NCBI RefSeq assembly: GCF_003205835.1
Contig: NZ_CP029773.1
Location: forward strand, 1,458,501 to 1,522,500
Direction of reading: 5' to 3'
Length of the DNA stretch: 64,000 nt
Origin: Stenotrophomonas maltophilia
Lineage (GTDB): Bacteria > Pseudomonadota > Gammaproteobacteria > Xanthomonadales > Xanthomonadaceae
Every line of letters starts with the position of its first letter. Position 1 is the first letter of the stretch. The notes beneath the pieces are model-generated. The model saw nothing but the letters and a program-made list of their open reading frames with translations. It did not search any database and had not been told where the DNA came from. Shown here piece after piece: positions 1-9,507 of this stretch. The translations under genes were made by a program, and so were the position numbers.

Positions 1-78
1 CACGCCGTTCCGCGCTGCCCGGCCGTTCCCGCACGCTGCCTGGCCTGGCAGCCGCGTCTGGCCACCGCCGCTGCACTG

Positions 79-3000
79 ATGGGCGGACAGGGGGGCAACC
101 GGCGCTGGGTGGAGTGCCACGTATCAGGATTCAGGCGGGTGCTGCGGCAGGGGCTGCTGTGGCTGCTGCTGGCGCTTGCGCTGCCGCTGGCCGCACAGGA
201 CGGTGCGCCCCCGCTGCGCGACTACGCCATCGATGTGTGGACATCGCGCAACGGTCTGCCACACAACTCGCTGCGTGACATCGCGCAGACGCCGGAAGGC
301 CACCTGTGGTTCGCCACCTGGGAAGGCCTGGTGCGTTACAACGGCCTGGATTTCACCGTGTTCGACCGCAGTACCCGCCCGGGCCTGCGCGACAACGGCA
401 TCGGCGCGCTGTTCGTCGACCGCCAGGGCGGGCTGTGGATCAGTGATTCGCGCGGCAATGTCAGCCATCGTGGCAATGACGGCCAGTGGCGGGTCTGGGA
501 GCACCAGGCCGATACCCCGCAGGTGCTGATCCAGTCCATGCAGATGGACAGCCGGGGGCGCCTGTGGCTGCTGTACGAAGGCAAGGGACTGGGTTACCTG
601 GTGCCCGACAAGGGCATGGTCTACCAGGCGCCGCCGGCTGACCTGCCGATGGCGATGAGCTTCACCAAGCTGGTGGTCGATGCGCAGGACCGGGTCTGGG
701 TCGGCACCCTTGACGGGCTGGTGCTGCGCGACAACGACGGCGTGCTCAAGCGCGCGCCGGCTGCATGGGGCCTGGGTGCGGGCAGCGGCCTGTCGTGGCC
801 GTACCGCGCGCCGGATGGCGCGTTGTGGATCGTGGCCGGCGAACGCCTGTACCGGGTGGAGGACGATCAGCTGGTGCTGGTGCACCGCCTGCCGGGCCAG
901 CTGCACATGACCTCGATGCTGCAGGATCGCCATGGTGACCTGTGGCTGGGCACCGAGAACCAGGGCCTGCTGCGCATCTCCGCACATGGGCTGGAGCGGC
1001 TGCCGGCCGGCCTCAACCTGCCGGGCGGGCGCGTGGTCAGCCTGCGCGAGGATGCCGAAGGCAGCATCTGGGTGGGCGCCAATGGCGGCCTGTACCGCCT
1101 GCGCGAAACGCTGTTCAGCAGCTACACCGAACGCGACGGTCTCAGCGGCGACTACGTGCGCACCGTGTTCGAGGATCGCGACCGCCAGCTGTGGGTGGGC
1201 AGTGCCAGCGGCCTCGACCTGCAGACGCCCGATGGCCGCTTCCGTGCCGTGCCGCTGCACAACCGCGGCGGCAAGGCGCCATCGGTGCTGAGCCTGGCGC
1301 AGGGGGCTGATGGAGACCTGTGGGTGGGGACCTTCGGCGACGGTGTCTACCGCCTCGGTCGCGACGGCAGCCTGCGCCACAACTATGCGGCCGCCGATGG
1401 CATGCCGGGCGGCAACATCCGGGCGATCAGCGTCGATCCGCAGGGAGGCGTCTGGGCCGGCACTCAGAAGGGCGTGGTCCGCATCGAGGGTGATCGCGTG
1501 CAGGTATCGAACGTCCCGGGCATGCCCGGTGGCCTGATCACCGCGCTTGAGCATGACCATCAGGGCAACCTGTGGATCGGCACCATCGAAGGCATCCGCG
1601 TACTGCGCGGCGATCGGGTGCAGGCGATTGACCTGGCCCCGATGGGCGGTGGCCGCAGCGTGTTCGGCTTCCACCAGCTGGGCGACGCAATGTGGATCAG
1701 CAGCGACCGTGGCCTGTATCGCTGGCAGGATGGAACGCTGGCGCGGGTTGGTCTGGAGCAGGGCATGCCGGTGGACACGGTGTTCCAGCTGGTGCCGGAC
1801 CGCCTGGGCAACGTCTGGATCAGCAGCAACCGCGGCGTGCTGCGCACCGACATGGCCACGCTCAACGCCGTGGCAGATGGCCGCACGCCGCGGGTGGTGG
1901 TGGAGCGCTACAACGAGATCGACGGCATGGCCAATGCACAGGCCAATGGCAGCTCCAGCCCATCGGCGATCCTGCGCCAGGACGGCACGTTCTGGGTGGT
2001 GACCGCCGGTGGCCTGAGCACCGTCGATCCGCAGCGCCTGCAGCGCTTCCGCGAGCGTCTTTCACCGCCGGCAGCGATTGAAAGCGTGCAGGTGGATGGC
2101 GCACCGGTGCATTGGGAGGGCCCGGACCGCAACTACATTCCCGGCGGCCGCCGCTTGACGGTGAGCTATGTCGGCCTGAGCTACCTGATGTCTGACCGGA
2201 TCCGCTACCGCACGCGGCTGGACGGCCTGGATGCGGGGTGGGTCGAACGCGGTCCGCAGCGCAGCGTGGAGTTCGTCGGCCTGCCGCCGGGCGACTACAC
2301 CCTGCACGTGGCAGCGGCTCATCCGGGTGGCAGCTGGGGCCAGCAGGAAGCGGTATGGAGCTTCACCGTGGAGCCGTTCTGGTGGCAGCGACGCAGCGTG
2401 CAGGTGCTGGGTGGACTGCTGCTGCTGGCCGGGCTGGTGGCGCTGTACCGCCTGCTGCTGCAGCAGCTGAAGGCCAGCAACCTGCGCCTGGCGCGGCGGG
2501 TGGATGAAGCCACCTTCGACCTGCAGGCCAAGACCGTGCACCTGCAGGCGCTGAACCAGGAAAAGACTGAACTGGCCGAGCGCCTCGCACGCCAGGCCGA
2601 GGCCTTCGAACGGCAGGCCCGCGAGGACGCACTGACTGGCCTGGCCAACCGCCGTGCTTTCGATGAAACGCTGGCGCGCGACTTCGCGCGTTCGCAGCGC
2701 AGCGGTCATCCGCTGTGCCTGGTGGTGCTGGATATCGACCACTTCAAGGACGTCAACGACCGCCACAGCCACAGCATCGGTGATGCCGTGCTGGTGCAGG
2801 TGGCGCGGTTGATCGCCGCCGCCAGCCGCGACTCGGACCTGCCGGCGCGGACCGGCGGCGAAGAGTTCGCGCTGCTGCTCAACGACACCCGCCTGGAGGA
2901 AGCCGCACAGCTGTGCGCGCGCCTGCGCGGCCTGTTCCACGACCATCCCGACTGGGCCGGGGTGGACGGACTGCGCGTGACCTTCAGCGCGGGCCTGGTG

Positions 3001-3105
3001 GAACTGGATGCCGACGACCGCACCCCGGCACTGCTGTACCAGCGCGCAGACCGCGCGCTGTACCGCGCCAAGAGCGATGGCCGCGATCGTACGAGCATTG
3101 GGTGA
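79..3105 (+). CDS. Periplasmic beta-propeller sensor diguanylate cyclase
   Basis: Probable membrane-bound enzyme making cyclic di-GMP from two GTP in response to a periplasmic signal. An N-terminal hydrophobic segment (about residues 21-40) is followed by many repeats of the two-component-regulator propeller type, each with a W-[VI]-G-[TS] like strand, then a Y_Y_Y domain (about 693-754), one transmembrane helix (about 775-797), a coiled coil and a GGDEF domain. The catalytic motif is GGEEF at residues 926-930, and an RxxD inhibitory site (RDSD, 917-920) lies five residues before it, so an active, product-inhibited cyclase is expected. The propeller/Y_Y_Y half is the same as in hybrid two-component sensors, but the output here is GGDEF and no kinase domain is present. 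The ATG at 79 is used; a GTG at 109 would shorten the protein by ten residues and keep the signal segment. The ligand is unknown. Confidence 0.9.
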   Translation: MGGQGGNRRWVECHVSGFRRVLRQGLLWLLLALALPLAAQDGAPPLRDYAIDVWTSRNGLPHNSLRDIAQTPEGHLWFATWEGLVRYNGLDFTVFDRSTRPGLRDNGIGALFVDRQGGLWISDSRGNVSHRGNDGQWRVWEHQADTPQVLIQSMQMDSRGRLWLLYEGKGLGYLVPDKGMVYQAPPADLPMAMSFTKLVVDAQDRVWVGTLDGLVLRDNDGVLKRAPAAWGLGAGSGLSWPYRAPDGALWIVAGERLYRVEDDQLVLVHRLPGQLHMTSMLQDRHGDLWLGTENQGLLRISAHGLERLPAGLNLPGGRVVSLREDAEGSIWVGANGGLYRLRETLFSSYTERDGLSGDYVRTVFEDRDRQLWVGSASGLDLQTPDGRFRAVPLHNRGGKAPSVLSLAQGADGDLWVGTFGDGVYRLGRDGSLRHNYAAADGMPGGNIRAISVDPQGGVWAGTQKGVVRIEGDRVQVSNVPGMPGGLITALEHDHQGNLWIGTIEGIRVLRGDRVQAIDLAPMGGGRSVFGFHQLGDAMWISSDRGLYRWQDGTLARVGLEQGMPVDTVFQLVPDRLGNVWISSNRGVLRTDMATLNAVADGRTPRVVVERYNEIDGMANAQANGSSSPSAILRQDGTFWVVTAGGLSTVDPQRLQRFRERLSPPAAIESVQVDGAPVHWEGPDRNYIPGGRRLTVSYVGLSYLMSDRIRYRTRLDGLDAGWVERGPQRSVEFVGLPPGDYTLHVAAAHPGGSWGQQEAVWSFTVEPFWWQRRSVQVLGGLLLLAGLVALYRLLLQQLKASNLRLARRVDEATFDLQAKTVHLQALNQEKTELAERLARQAEAFERQAREDALTGLANRRAFDETLARDFARSQRSGHPLCLVVLDIDHFKDVNDRHSHSIGDAVLVQVARLIAAASRDSDLPARTGGEEFALLLNDTRLEEAAQLCARLRGLFHDHPDWAGVDGLRVTFSAGLVELDADDRTPALLYQRADRALYRAKSDGRDRTSIG

Positions 3106-3109
3106 TCGC

Positions 3110-3132
3110 ATCCACGCATGGGGTGGATCTAC
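3110..3132. repeat. SMAG-type palindrome ending in CTAC
   Basis: A short inverted repeat (ATCCACGCAT / GGTGGAT) ending in CTAC sits just after the diguanylate cyclase stop. It belongs to the GTAG-bounded repeats typical of Stenotrophomonas and may act as a transcript-end hairpin. Confidence 0.6.
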
Positions 3133-3274
3133 GGGTGTTGCCGTACCAACGGTCGGCATCCACCCGAGACGTGACCCACCACAGAGGTGATCGGCAGCCC
3201 CCAACGAGCGCAGCGACCCGCCGTTGCTCCCGCTTTTTCTGATCTTTCCGTGGCGCCAGCTGGAAACTGTCCGT

Positions 3275-3378
3275 GGCCGGGCGGGTGGGCTGCGCAGGGG
3301 CGTGAGCCGCATGGATGCGGCGACCGAGCTTACAGGGACGTACTTGCAGCGTCCCCTGCGCAGTCCACCCGCCCGGCC
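3275..3378. repeat. Long palindrome with conserved core, copy A
   Basis: Outer arms of 14 bp and inner arms of 11 bp are perfectly complementary. Together they enclose a core with the small hairpin GCCGCATGGATGCGGC, then CCGAGCTTACAGGGACG and TTGCAGCGT. Copies B (11909-12006) and C (19735-19836) have different arms but an alignable core. The palindrome fills most of the 324-base gap 3106-3429, in which I see no gene. Confidence 0.75.
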
Positions 3379-3429
3379 CTACCAGGAATCGCTGTCAGCC
3401 CGCCACGAGGGGCTCCGCCGTTGGCCGCT

Positions 3430-4089
<660 letters not shown>

Positions 4090-4150
4090 CTAGCAGAGCG
4101 ACCCTGAGCGCCCGGCCAGCCTGCGGTGCACGGGTTCCCTGCGCGGGCGT

Positions 4151-4224
4151 GTGTCGACCAAGGTCGACACCTGCCGGAGCACCGCACGCTCAGGATTCCG
4201 GCAGGTGCCCACCTTGGTTGGCAC
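4151..4224. repeat. Pair of inverted SMAG-like hairpins
   Basis: GTGTCGACCAAGGTCGACAC is followed by CTGCCGG and then, inverted, CCGGCAGGTG and CCACCTTGGTTGGCAC. Two small dyads thus form one larger palindrome between rnt (upstream end) and the doxX-like gene (downstream end). The position fits a transcript-end element for the hvf operon. Confidence 0.6.
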
Positions 4225-4249
4225 GGCGCGCGCCGCCCCCGGGCGGTGT

Positions 4250-4771
4250 CTACCGGGCCGCGGGCCGTGCCGTCGTGCCCGATGGCTGCCACCGCGCCAA
4301 CCACGCATCCACACTCAGCTTGCCGGCGCCGGTGAAGATCAGCGGCAGCAGCATGGCCATGAACAGCACCGGCAGCTTGAAGTTGCCGAAGCCCTGGTCG
4401 CTGATCGCATAGCCCATTGCCAGGTCGGCCAGCGAGTTCCACTCCATCGGCCAATGCACCGCATAGGTGGCCACCACGGTCAGCACCAGCAGGCTGGCGG
4501 CGGCGAAACGGGTGCCGAACCCGACCAGCAGGCAGGCCGCGCCGATCAGCTCGAACCAGGTGGCAAGCTGCCAGTTCAGCGCCGCCGGCAGCTGGTCGAA
4601 CGGGAACGGGAAGGCGTCCTGCAGGTCGGCGAACCAGTTCTGGCCGTGCAGCTTTTCGCGGCCGGATTCGAAGTACTCCCAGGCCAGCAGCAGGCGCAGG
4701 CCAAGCGGCGCCAACCAGGGGGCGAGGCGGTCCAGCTGGCCACGCGCGGTGGCCAGGGTCGGAAGGTTCAT
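4250..4771 (-). CDS. DoxX-family membrane protein of the hvf operon
   Basis: Inner-membrane protein of 173 aa with four predicted transmembrane helices and the DoxX-family pattern ([19 protein letters not shown] near residue 30, then [18 protein letters not shown]). It is the last gene of a four-gene run in which the first encodes a cysteine-repeat peptide and the next two its MNIO maturase and partner. DoxX-like proteins are common companions of such clusters, where a redox or membrane role is assumed but not proven. The start has GGAG eight bases upstream and lies 24 bp after the hvfC stop. The biochemical role is unknown. Confidence 0.85.
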   Translation of the reverse strand: MNLPTLATARGQLDRLAPWLAPLGLRLLLAWEYFESGREKLHGQNWFADLQDAFPFPFDQLPAALNWQLATWFELIGAACLLVGFGTRFAAASLLVLTVVATYAVHWPMEWNSLADLAMGYAISDQGFGNFKLPVLFMAMLLPLIFTGAGKLSVDAWLARWQPSGTTARPAAR

Positions 4772-4795
4772 CAGGGGATCTCCGCGAATGAGGTG

Positions 4796-5551
4796 TCAGG
4801 GAGGGGCTGTGAGCGGGCCGATCACGCCGGCCTGCAGGAACTGCCGCAGCAGCGCGGCACCGGGTTCGGCCAGTGCATCCTCGGCCAGCCCGTGTGCACT
4901 GGCCAGCTGCTGCAGGTAGGTATGTCCTTCCAGCCCAGGCTGTTCGCCGATGCTGGACAGCAGGTACACCGCCAGCGGGCTGAGTGCGGCAAAGCGCACT
5001 TCACCGTCAGCCTCACGGCGCACCAGCAGGCCGGTAGGTTCGGTGGGCGGCTGCGTCGGTGCATCCTCGGCGCCCAGCCGGTGCACCGGCCACTGGTACA
5101 GCAGCGGCCACGCCAGCGGCGAGCGTTGCAGTGGCACCCGCAGCGGATCGATCTCACCCCGCACCGGCAGCGGCTCGGCAGGAAGCTGGTACAGCGCGGT
5201 TTCCACCCACTCGTAGTGGGCCAGCTCGGCCAGCGCCGGGTGCGGCAGCTGCGGCTGTGCCTGCAGCCACTGCACGAATTCGGCGGCCAGTTCGGTGAAC
5301 AGCGGTGTCTGGCAGCGATGGGTGGCGAAGTAGTGGCGCACCAGCGCGCTCCAGGCGGGCTCGCCGAGCAGGCGCACGCAGACCGGGAAGCCGTTGCTCA
5401 ACAGGCCGAGCAGGTTGTTGAACAGCAGCCGCTGGTACACCGCCACCCGTCGTGGCTCCAGCCCGGCGGGTGCGGCCACCGCCTGCGGATCGCGCAGATG
5501 TGCGGTGAATGCATGCTGCTGCGCGCGCAGGGTGCCGGGAGCGTCAGTCAT
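4796..5551 (-). CDS. hvfC: HvfC/DUF2063 partner of the MNIO maturase
   Basis: 251-aa protein of the DUF2063 (putative DNA-binding) family, which accompanies DUF692/MNIO enzymes and is thought to present or recognise the leader of the precursor peptide. The family N terminus is visible ([14 protein letters not shown], then [25 protein letters not shown]). The chosen ATG at 5551 overlaps the hvfB stop in an ATGACTGA arrangement, indicating translational coupling. A longer open frame to 5674 exists but runs inside hvfB and is not credible. The DNA-binding label in the family name is historical, and a role in peptide modification is the better inference from context. Confidence 0.88.
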   Translation of the reverse strand: MTDAPGTLRAQQHAFTAHLRDPQAVAAPAGLEPRRVAVYQRLLFNNLLGLLSNGFPVCVRLLGEPAWSALVRHYFATHRCQTPLFTELAAEFVQWLQAQPQLPHPALAELAHYEWVETALYQLPAEPLPVRGEIDPLRVPLQRSPLAWPLLYQWPVHRLGAEDAPTQPPTEPTGLLVRREADGEVRFAALSPLAVYLLSSIGEQPGLEGHTYLQQLASAHGLAEDALAEPGAALLRQFLQAGVIGPLTAPP

Positions 5552-6419
5552 GTGCAGTCCCCGCGTGCGTCGCCTGCAGGCGGCGGATGGTCTGCAGTTC
5601 GCCCTGCAGTTCGGCGTACGGGGGGAAGTTGAAATCGCGCTCGAGCAGGGTCGGACGCGCGCCGATGCGCGCATAGGTGCGCGCCAGCAGCTCCCAGACC
5701 GGATCGATCACCGCGCTGCCATGGGTGTCGATCTTCAGGTCCGGTGCCTCGTCCAGGTGCCCGGCCACGTGCAGGCAGACGATGCGCTCTGCGGGTAGTC
5801 CGGCGATGAAGTTGTCGGCATCGTAGCCGTGGTTGCAGGCGTTGACGTAGACGTTGTTGACGTCCAGCAGCAGATCGCAGTCGGCTTCGGCAAGCACCGC
5901 ATTGGTGAAGGCCAGTTCGTCCATCGCCGGTTCCGGTGCCAGGTAGTAGGACACGTTTTCCACCGCGATGCGGCGACCCAGCAGGTCCTGCACGCGGGTG
6001 ATGCGCGCGGCGGTATGGCGCACCGCTTCGTCGGTGAACGGAATCGGCAGCAGGTCGTACAGGTGGCCATCGTCGCTGCAGTAGCTCAGGTGCTCGCTGT
6101 ACAGCGGCACGCGGTGCTTTTCGAGGAACTGGCCGACCTGCTCCAGCAGCTCGATGTCCAGTGGTGCGCTGCCGCCCAGTGACAGTGACAGGCCATGGCA
6201 GCTCAGTGGATGGCGCTGTGCCAGTTCGGCCAGTGCGTCACCGGCGGGACCACCGACGTTGATCCAGTTCTCCGGTGCGCATTCGAGGAAGTCGAAGTCG
6301 CCGGCCGGTGCATCACGCAGATCCTGCAGCAGCGCCCGGCGCAGGCCCAACCCGGCGGCCGCCGCGCGAAGCGGCGACCGCAGGTGGACAACGCTGGCGC
6401 GGACGTCAGTGCTTGCCAC
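5544..6419 (-). CDS. hvfB: HvfB/DUF692 multinuclear iron oxidase (MNIO) RiPP maturase
   Basis: TIM-barrel DUF692 enzyme of the multinuclear non-haem iron oxidase type, a family that oxidises cysteines of a ribosomal precursor peptide. Recognisable segments are [67 protein letters not shown] and the C-terminal LLERD, which contribute the His/Asp/Glu metal ligands. I place the start at GTG 6419 (GAAGG eight bases upstream), giving 291 aa and a 14-bp overlap with the hvfA stop. The frame stays open to 6614, but that extension is the low-complexity shadow of hvfA. Coupled to hvfC downstream. The modification made on HvfA (oxazolone/thioamide in studied relatives) is inferred. Confidence 0.88.
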   Translation of the reverse strand: MASTDVRASVVHLRSPLRAAAAGLGLRRALLQDLRDAPAGDFDFLECAPENWINVGGPAGDALAELAQRHPLSCHGLSLSLGGSAPLDIELLEQVGQFLEKHRVPLYSEHLSYCSDDGHLYDLLPIPFTDEAVRHTAARITRVQDLLGRRIAVENVSYYLAPEPAMDELAFTNAVLAEADCDLLLDVNNVYVNACNHGYDADNFIAGLPAERIVCLHVAGHLDEAPDLKIDTHGSAVIDPVWELLARTYARIGARPTLLERDFNFPPYAELQGELQTIRRLQATHAGTAHD

Positions 6420-6762
6420 CGCACTTGCCTTCGCCACACTTGCCCTCGGCCGACTTCTTGTCGCCGCTCTTGGCCTTGGCGCCGGCCGCAGCACCGGCGG
6501 CCTTGCCCTTGTCGGCGCCGCACTTGCCTTCGGTACTCTTGCCGTCGGCACCACATTTGCCTTCGGCGTGCTTGGTCGCGTCCGCGGCCATCTTGGTGTC
6601 CGCTGCCTTGGCATCGGTGCTGGCCTTGGCAGCCTGGCCGGCGACCAGATAGCCCTGGGCGAGGTCGCTCATGCTCAGGGCCGAGGCACTGGCGGTCATG
6701 CCCAGGCCGGCGGCCAGGGCGGTAGCAGTCAGCAGGGACAGGGTCTTGTTGGAACTGCTCAT
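6406..6762 (-). CDS. hvfA: HvfA-type cysteine-repeat precursor peptide (bufferin-like)
   Basis: 118-aa secreted precursor. It has a signal-peptide-like N terminus ([22 protein letters not shown]), an Ala/Lys-rich region and four EGKCG motifs carrying all four cysteines of the protein, the last two nearly adjacent at the C terminus. EGKCG repeats are the hallmark of HvfA/bufferin peptides, whose cysteines are modified by the adjacent DUF692 enzyme to bind copper. The ATG has AGGAG eight bases upstream. First gene of the operon hvfA-hvfB-hvfC-doxX. Unlike many such operons, no ECF sigma factor gene is adjacent in this window. Copper binding and periplasmic location are inferences from the family. 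Confidence 0.88.
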   Translation of the reverse strand: MSSSNKTLSLLTATALAAGLGMTASASALSMSDLAQGYLVAGQAAKASTDAKAADTKMAADATKHAEGKCGADGKSTEGKCGADKGKAAGAAAGAKAKSGDKKSAEGKCGEGKCGGKH

Positions 6763-6929
6763 CGGTCGTGCTCCTGGGTGGTGTGGGCGGGTGCCCGGGT
6801 CGCCGGCAGGGGTGCCGGTGGAAACGATGGTGCAGCGATCCTACTCAACGAATCCTCGCCAAGACCTCAAATTTTCGTGAGGTTTGTTACAGAAGGGGAG
6901 ACCGGTGGCCAGAACGCCCAAAACAAGAA

Positions 6930-6957
6930 GGCCGCTGTCACCAGGACAGCGGCCACC
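6930..6957 (-). terminator. Rho-independent terminator of the pst-phoU operon
   Basis: On the minus strand GGCCGCTGTC, loop, GACAGCGGCC is followed by a T-rich run (TTCTTGTTTT), 32 bases past the phoU stop. This is a classic intrinsic terminator closing the phosphate operon before the hvf promoter region. Confidence 0.85.
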
Positions 6958-6988
6958 GTGGAGTCGACTCCGGTGTTGCAGTGCAGCG

Positions 6989-7702
6989 TCAGGGCTGGCC
7001 GGTGCTGGAGGTCTCGTCGCGCTTTTCACGCGGCGGCAGCGGCTGCTCACCGTGCACCAGGAACCACACGTTCTCGGCGATGTTGGTGGCGTGGTCGCCC
7101 ACGCGCTCCAGATTCTTGGCCATGAACAGCAGGTGCGTGCAGGGGGTGATGTTGCGCGGGTCTTCCATCATGTAGGTCAGCAGCTCGCGGAACAGCGCGG
7201 TGTACTGCGCGTCCAGGCGGGCGTCGTCCTCGCGCAGCGCCAGTGCGGCATCGGCATCGTTGTCGCGGTAGGCGGCAATGGCACGACGGACCTGCTGCGC
7301 GGCCAGGCGGCCGAGCGCCCGCAGGCCCTGGATCTGCGGCAGCGGCGGTACCTTGCCCAGCGCGATCGAGCGCTTGGCGACGTTGGCGGCGTAGTCACCG
7401 ATGCGCTCGATGTCGGCCGGGATGCGCAGGCCCGCCAGGATCTCGCGCAGGTCGCGTGCCATCGGGCCACGCAGCGCCAGGCGCATCACGTCGTGGCTGA
7501 TCTGCTGTTCCAGCGCATCGATCGCCTCGTCGTTGGCGATGATGCGATGGGCGGCGTTCTCGTCGCGCTTCTCGATCACGTCCATCGCCGCTTCGAGCTG
7601 GGCGACGGCCATCTCGCCCATGCGCACGATTTCGGCCACCAGGCGCTGCTGCTCTTCGTCGTAGCTCTTGACGATGTGGTCGTTGGGAAGATTCATGTTC
7701 AT
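6989..7702 (-). CDS. phoU: Phosphate signalling regulator PhoU
   Basis: 237-aa all-helical PhoU with its two three-helix repeats. It links the PstSCAB transporter to the PhoR kinase and restrains the Pho response when phosphate is plentiful. Family motifs are visible: RMGEMAVAQLEAAMDV, IIANDEAIDALEQQI, ILAGLRIPADIERIGDYAANVAKR in the first half and HLLFMAKNLERVGDHATNIAE in the second, the ERIGD and ERVGD boxes being the metal-binding E/D clusters. Last gene of the pst operon, 91 bases after pstB. A second in-frame Met at residue 3 (7696) has a better-spaced GGA and could be the true start. Confidence 0.96.
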   Translation of the reverse strand: MNMNLPNDHIVKSYDEEQQRLVAEIVRMGEMAVAQLEAAMDVIEKRDENAAHRIIANDEAIDALEQQISHDVMRLALRGPMARDLREILAGLRIPADIERIGDYAANVAKRSIALGKVPPLPQIQGLRALGRLAAQQVRRAIAAYRDNDADAALALREDDARLDAQYTALFRELLTYMMEDPRNITPCTHLLFMAKNLERVGDHATNIAENVWFLVHGEQPLPPREKRDETSSTGQP

Positions 7703-7710
7703 TCCACTCT

Positions 7711-7770
7711 GTAGAGTCGAGCCATGCCCGACTGACGTTATCCGTAGAGTCGAGCCACGCTCGACTGACG
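7711..7770. repeat. Two SMAG units between pstB and phoU
   Basis: Two direct copies of GTAGAGTCGAGCCATGCCCGACTGACG-like palindromes (written here as GTAGAGTCGAGCC plus the GACTGACG tail) occupy the only real spacer inside pstB-phoU. Each can form a hairpin in the transcript and may uncouple phoU expression from pstB. Confidence 0.75.
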
Positions 7771-7793
7771 TTAGCTGTAACTCGACTGGCGCT

Positions 7794-8651
7794 TCAGCCG
7801 AAGCGACCGGTGATGTAATCCTCGGTCTGCCGCTGCGACGGCTGCGAGAAGATCACTTCGGTGCGGTCGTGCTCGATCAGGTCGCCCAGGTACATGAAGG
7901 CGGTGTAGTCGGACACGCGCGCGGCCTGCTGCATGTTGTGGGTGACGATGACGATGGTGTACTCGTGCTTGAGCTCTTCCACCAGCTGCTCGATGCGGCT
8001 GGTCGAGATCGGATCCAGCGCTGAGGTCGGCTCGTCCAGCAGCAGCACCGACGGGCGCAGGGCCACGGCGCGGGCGATGCACAGACGCTGCTGCTGGCCA
8101 CCGGACAGGCCCAGCGCGCTCTGGCCCAGCTTGTCCTTCACTTCGTCCCACAGCGCGCCCTGGCGCAGCGCCTGCTCGACGCGGTCGGCCATGTCGGCCT
8201 TGCTCAGCTTCTCGTGGTGGCGGATGCCGTAGGCCACGTTCTCGAAGATGGTCATCGGGAACGGCACCGGCTTCTGGAACACCATGCCGACCTTGCTGCG
8301 CAGGCGGTTCATCGGGTACTTCGGCGACAGGATGTTCTCGCCGTCCAGCAGCACTTCGCCGCGCGCCTCCAGCTTCGGGTACAGCGCGTAGATGCGGTTG
8401 AAGATGCGCAGCAGGGTCGACTTGCCGCAGCCGGAGGGGCCGATCAGCGCGGTCACGCGCTTTTCCGGGATCTCCAGGTTGATGCCCTTCAGGGCATGGA
8501 ACTTGTCGTAGTAGAAGTCCAGTCCACGCGCAGCCAGCTTCACCGGCGACGGCGTGTGCAGGCTCTCGTGCGAGGACGGCACGGCGATGCGCTGCATCGG
8601 CACGGCGTTGGAAAGGTCGTTCATGGCGTTATCCACGGAAAGGTCAGTCAT
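7794..8651 (-). CDS. pstB: Phosphate ABC transporter ATP-binding protein
   Basis: ATPase subunit of the high-affinity phosphate importer. It has Walker [10 protein letters not shown], the Q-loop, the signature [14 protein letters not shown], Walker [12 protein letters not shown] and the switch His in [11 protein letters not shown]. The ATG at 8651 overlaps the pstA stop as ATGACTGA, giving 285 aa; a second in-frame ATG at 8624 is possible, and the longer open frame to 8690 lies inside pstA. The first 40 residues form a nonconserved tail before the ABC core ([20 protein letters not shown]). The C terminus [10 protein letters not shown] is typical of PstB. Confidence 0.97.
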   Translation of the reverse strand: MTDLSVDNAMNDLSNAVPMQRIAVPSSHESLHTPSPVKLAARGLDFYYDKFHALKGINLEIPEKRVTALIGPSGCGKSTLLRIFNRIYALYPKLEARGEVLLDGENILSPKYPMNRLRSKVGMVFQKPVPFPMTIFENVAYGIRHHEKLSKADMADRVEQALRQGALWDEVKDKLGQSALGLSGGQQQRLCIARAVALRPSVLLLDEPTSALDPISTSRIEQLVEELKHEYTIVIVTHNMQQAARVSDYTAFMYLGDLIEHDRTEVIFSQPSQRQTEDYITGRFG

Positions 8652-9507
8652 GGGAGATACGGTTGCGCAGCAGGATGCCGCGGGCGGCAAGGCTGACCAG
8701 CAACACGAAGACAGTCAGCACCAGGGCACCGGCCCAGGCCAGCACCTGCCAGGATTCATACGGGCTGCCGGCGAACTGGTTCATCACCACCGGCACCGAG
8801 GCCATCGGCTGGAAGATGTTGTTGTTCCAGTACTGGTTGCCGAAGGCAGTGAACAGTAGCGGTGCGGTCTCGCCGGAGATGCGGGCCAGCGCCAGCAGGA
8901 TGCCGGTGATGATGCCGGCCGACGCACTGCGGTACAGCACCTGCACGATCACCTTCCACTGCGGGATGCCCAGCGACAGGGCCGCTTCGCGCATCTGCGA
9001 GGGCACCAGGCGCAGCATTTCGTCGGTGGTGCGAACCACCACCGGCAGCACGATGAAGGCCAGCGACAGCGCACCGGCGAACGCCGAGAAGTTGCCGCCG
9101 GTCTGCATCACGTACAGCGTGTAGACGAACAGGCCAAGCACGATGGACGGCGCCGACAGCAGGATGTCGTTGACGAAGCGGACCACGGTGCCGGCCTTGC
9201 GGGCGTTGCCGTACTCGGCCAGCCAGGTGCCGGCCAGCACGCCCAGCGGGGTGCCGATGCCGATCGCCAGCGCACACATCACAGCACTGCCGAAGAAGGC
9301 GTTGGCGAGACCGCCTTCCTGCATCGGCGGCGGCGTCATCTTGGTGAACAGATCCCAGTTGATGCCGGCCAGGCCCTTCGAGGCCAGGGTGAACAGGATC
9401 CAGCCCAGGAAGAACAGGCCGAACAGGGCGGTGGCACAGGAGGCGGTGATCGCAACGACGTTGCCGATGCGACGGCGCAGGTACAGCGAATCAGCGGTGG
9501 TGGACAT
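8644..9507 (-). CDS. pstA: Phosphate ABC transporter permease PstA
   Basis: 287-aa inner-membrane permease with six transmembrane helices and the cytoplasmic EAA-type loop ([17 protein letters not shown]) that docks PstB. Family segments [17 protein letters not shown] and [14 protein letters not shown] are clear. The start codon overlaps the pstC stop as ATGA and the stop overlaps the pstB start, so pstC-pstA-pstB are translationally coupled. Role: with PstC it forms the phosphate channel fed by PstS. Confidence 0.96.
   Translation of the reverse strand: MSTTADSLYLRRRIGNVVAITASCATALFGLFFLGWILFTLASKGLAGINWDLFTKMTPPPMQEGGLANAFFGSAVMCALAIGIGTPLGVLAGTWLAEYGNARKAGTVVRFVNDILLSAPSIVLGLFVYTLYVMQTGGNFSAFAGALSLAFIVLPVVVRTTDEMLRLVPSQMREAALSLGIPQWKVIVQVLYRSASAGIITGILLALARISGETAPLLFTAFGNQYWNNNIFQPMASVPVVMNQFAGSPYESWQVLAWAGALVLTVFVLLVSLAARGILLRNRISHD

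Noticed and set aside
124-1674. 516-residue open frame on the minus strand
   Set aside because: It lies wholly inside the propeller-GGDEF gene, is rich in Ala/His/Arg/Gln without any domain, and has no ribosome site. It is an effect of high GC.
4151-5632. 493-residue open frame on the plus strand
   Set aside because: It is antisense to the doxX and hvfC genes; composition is Gln/Arg/Gly rich and no domain is seen.
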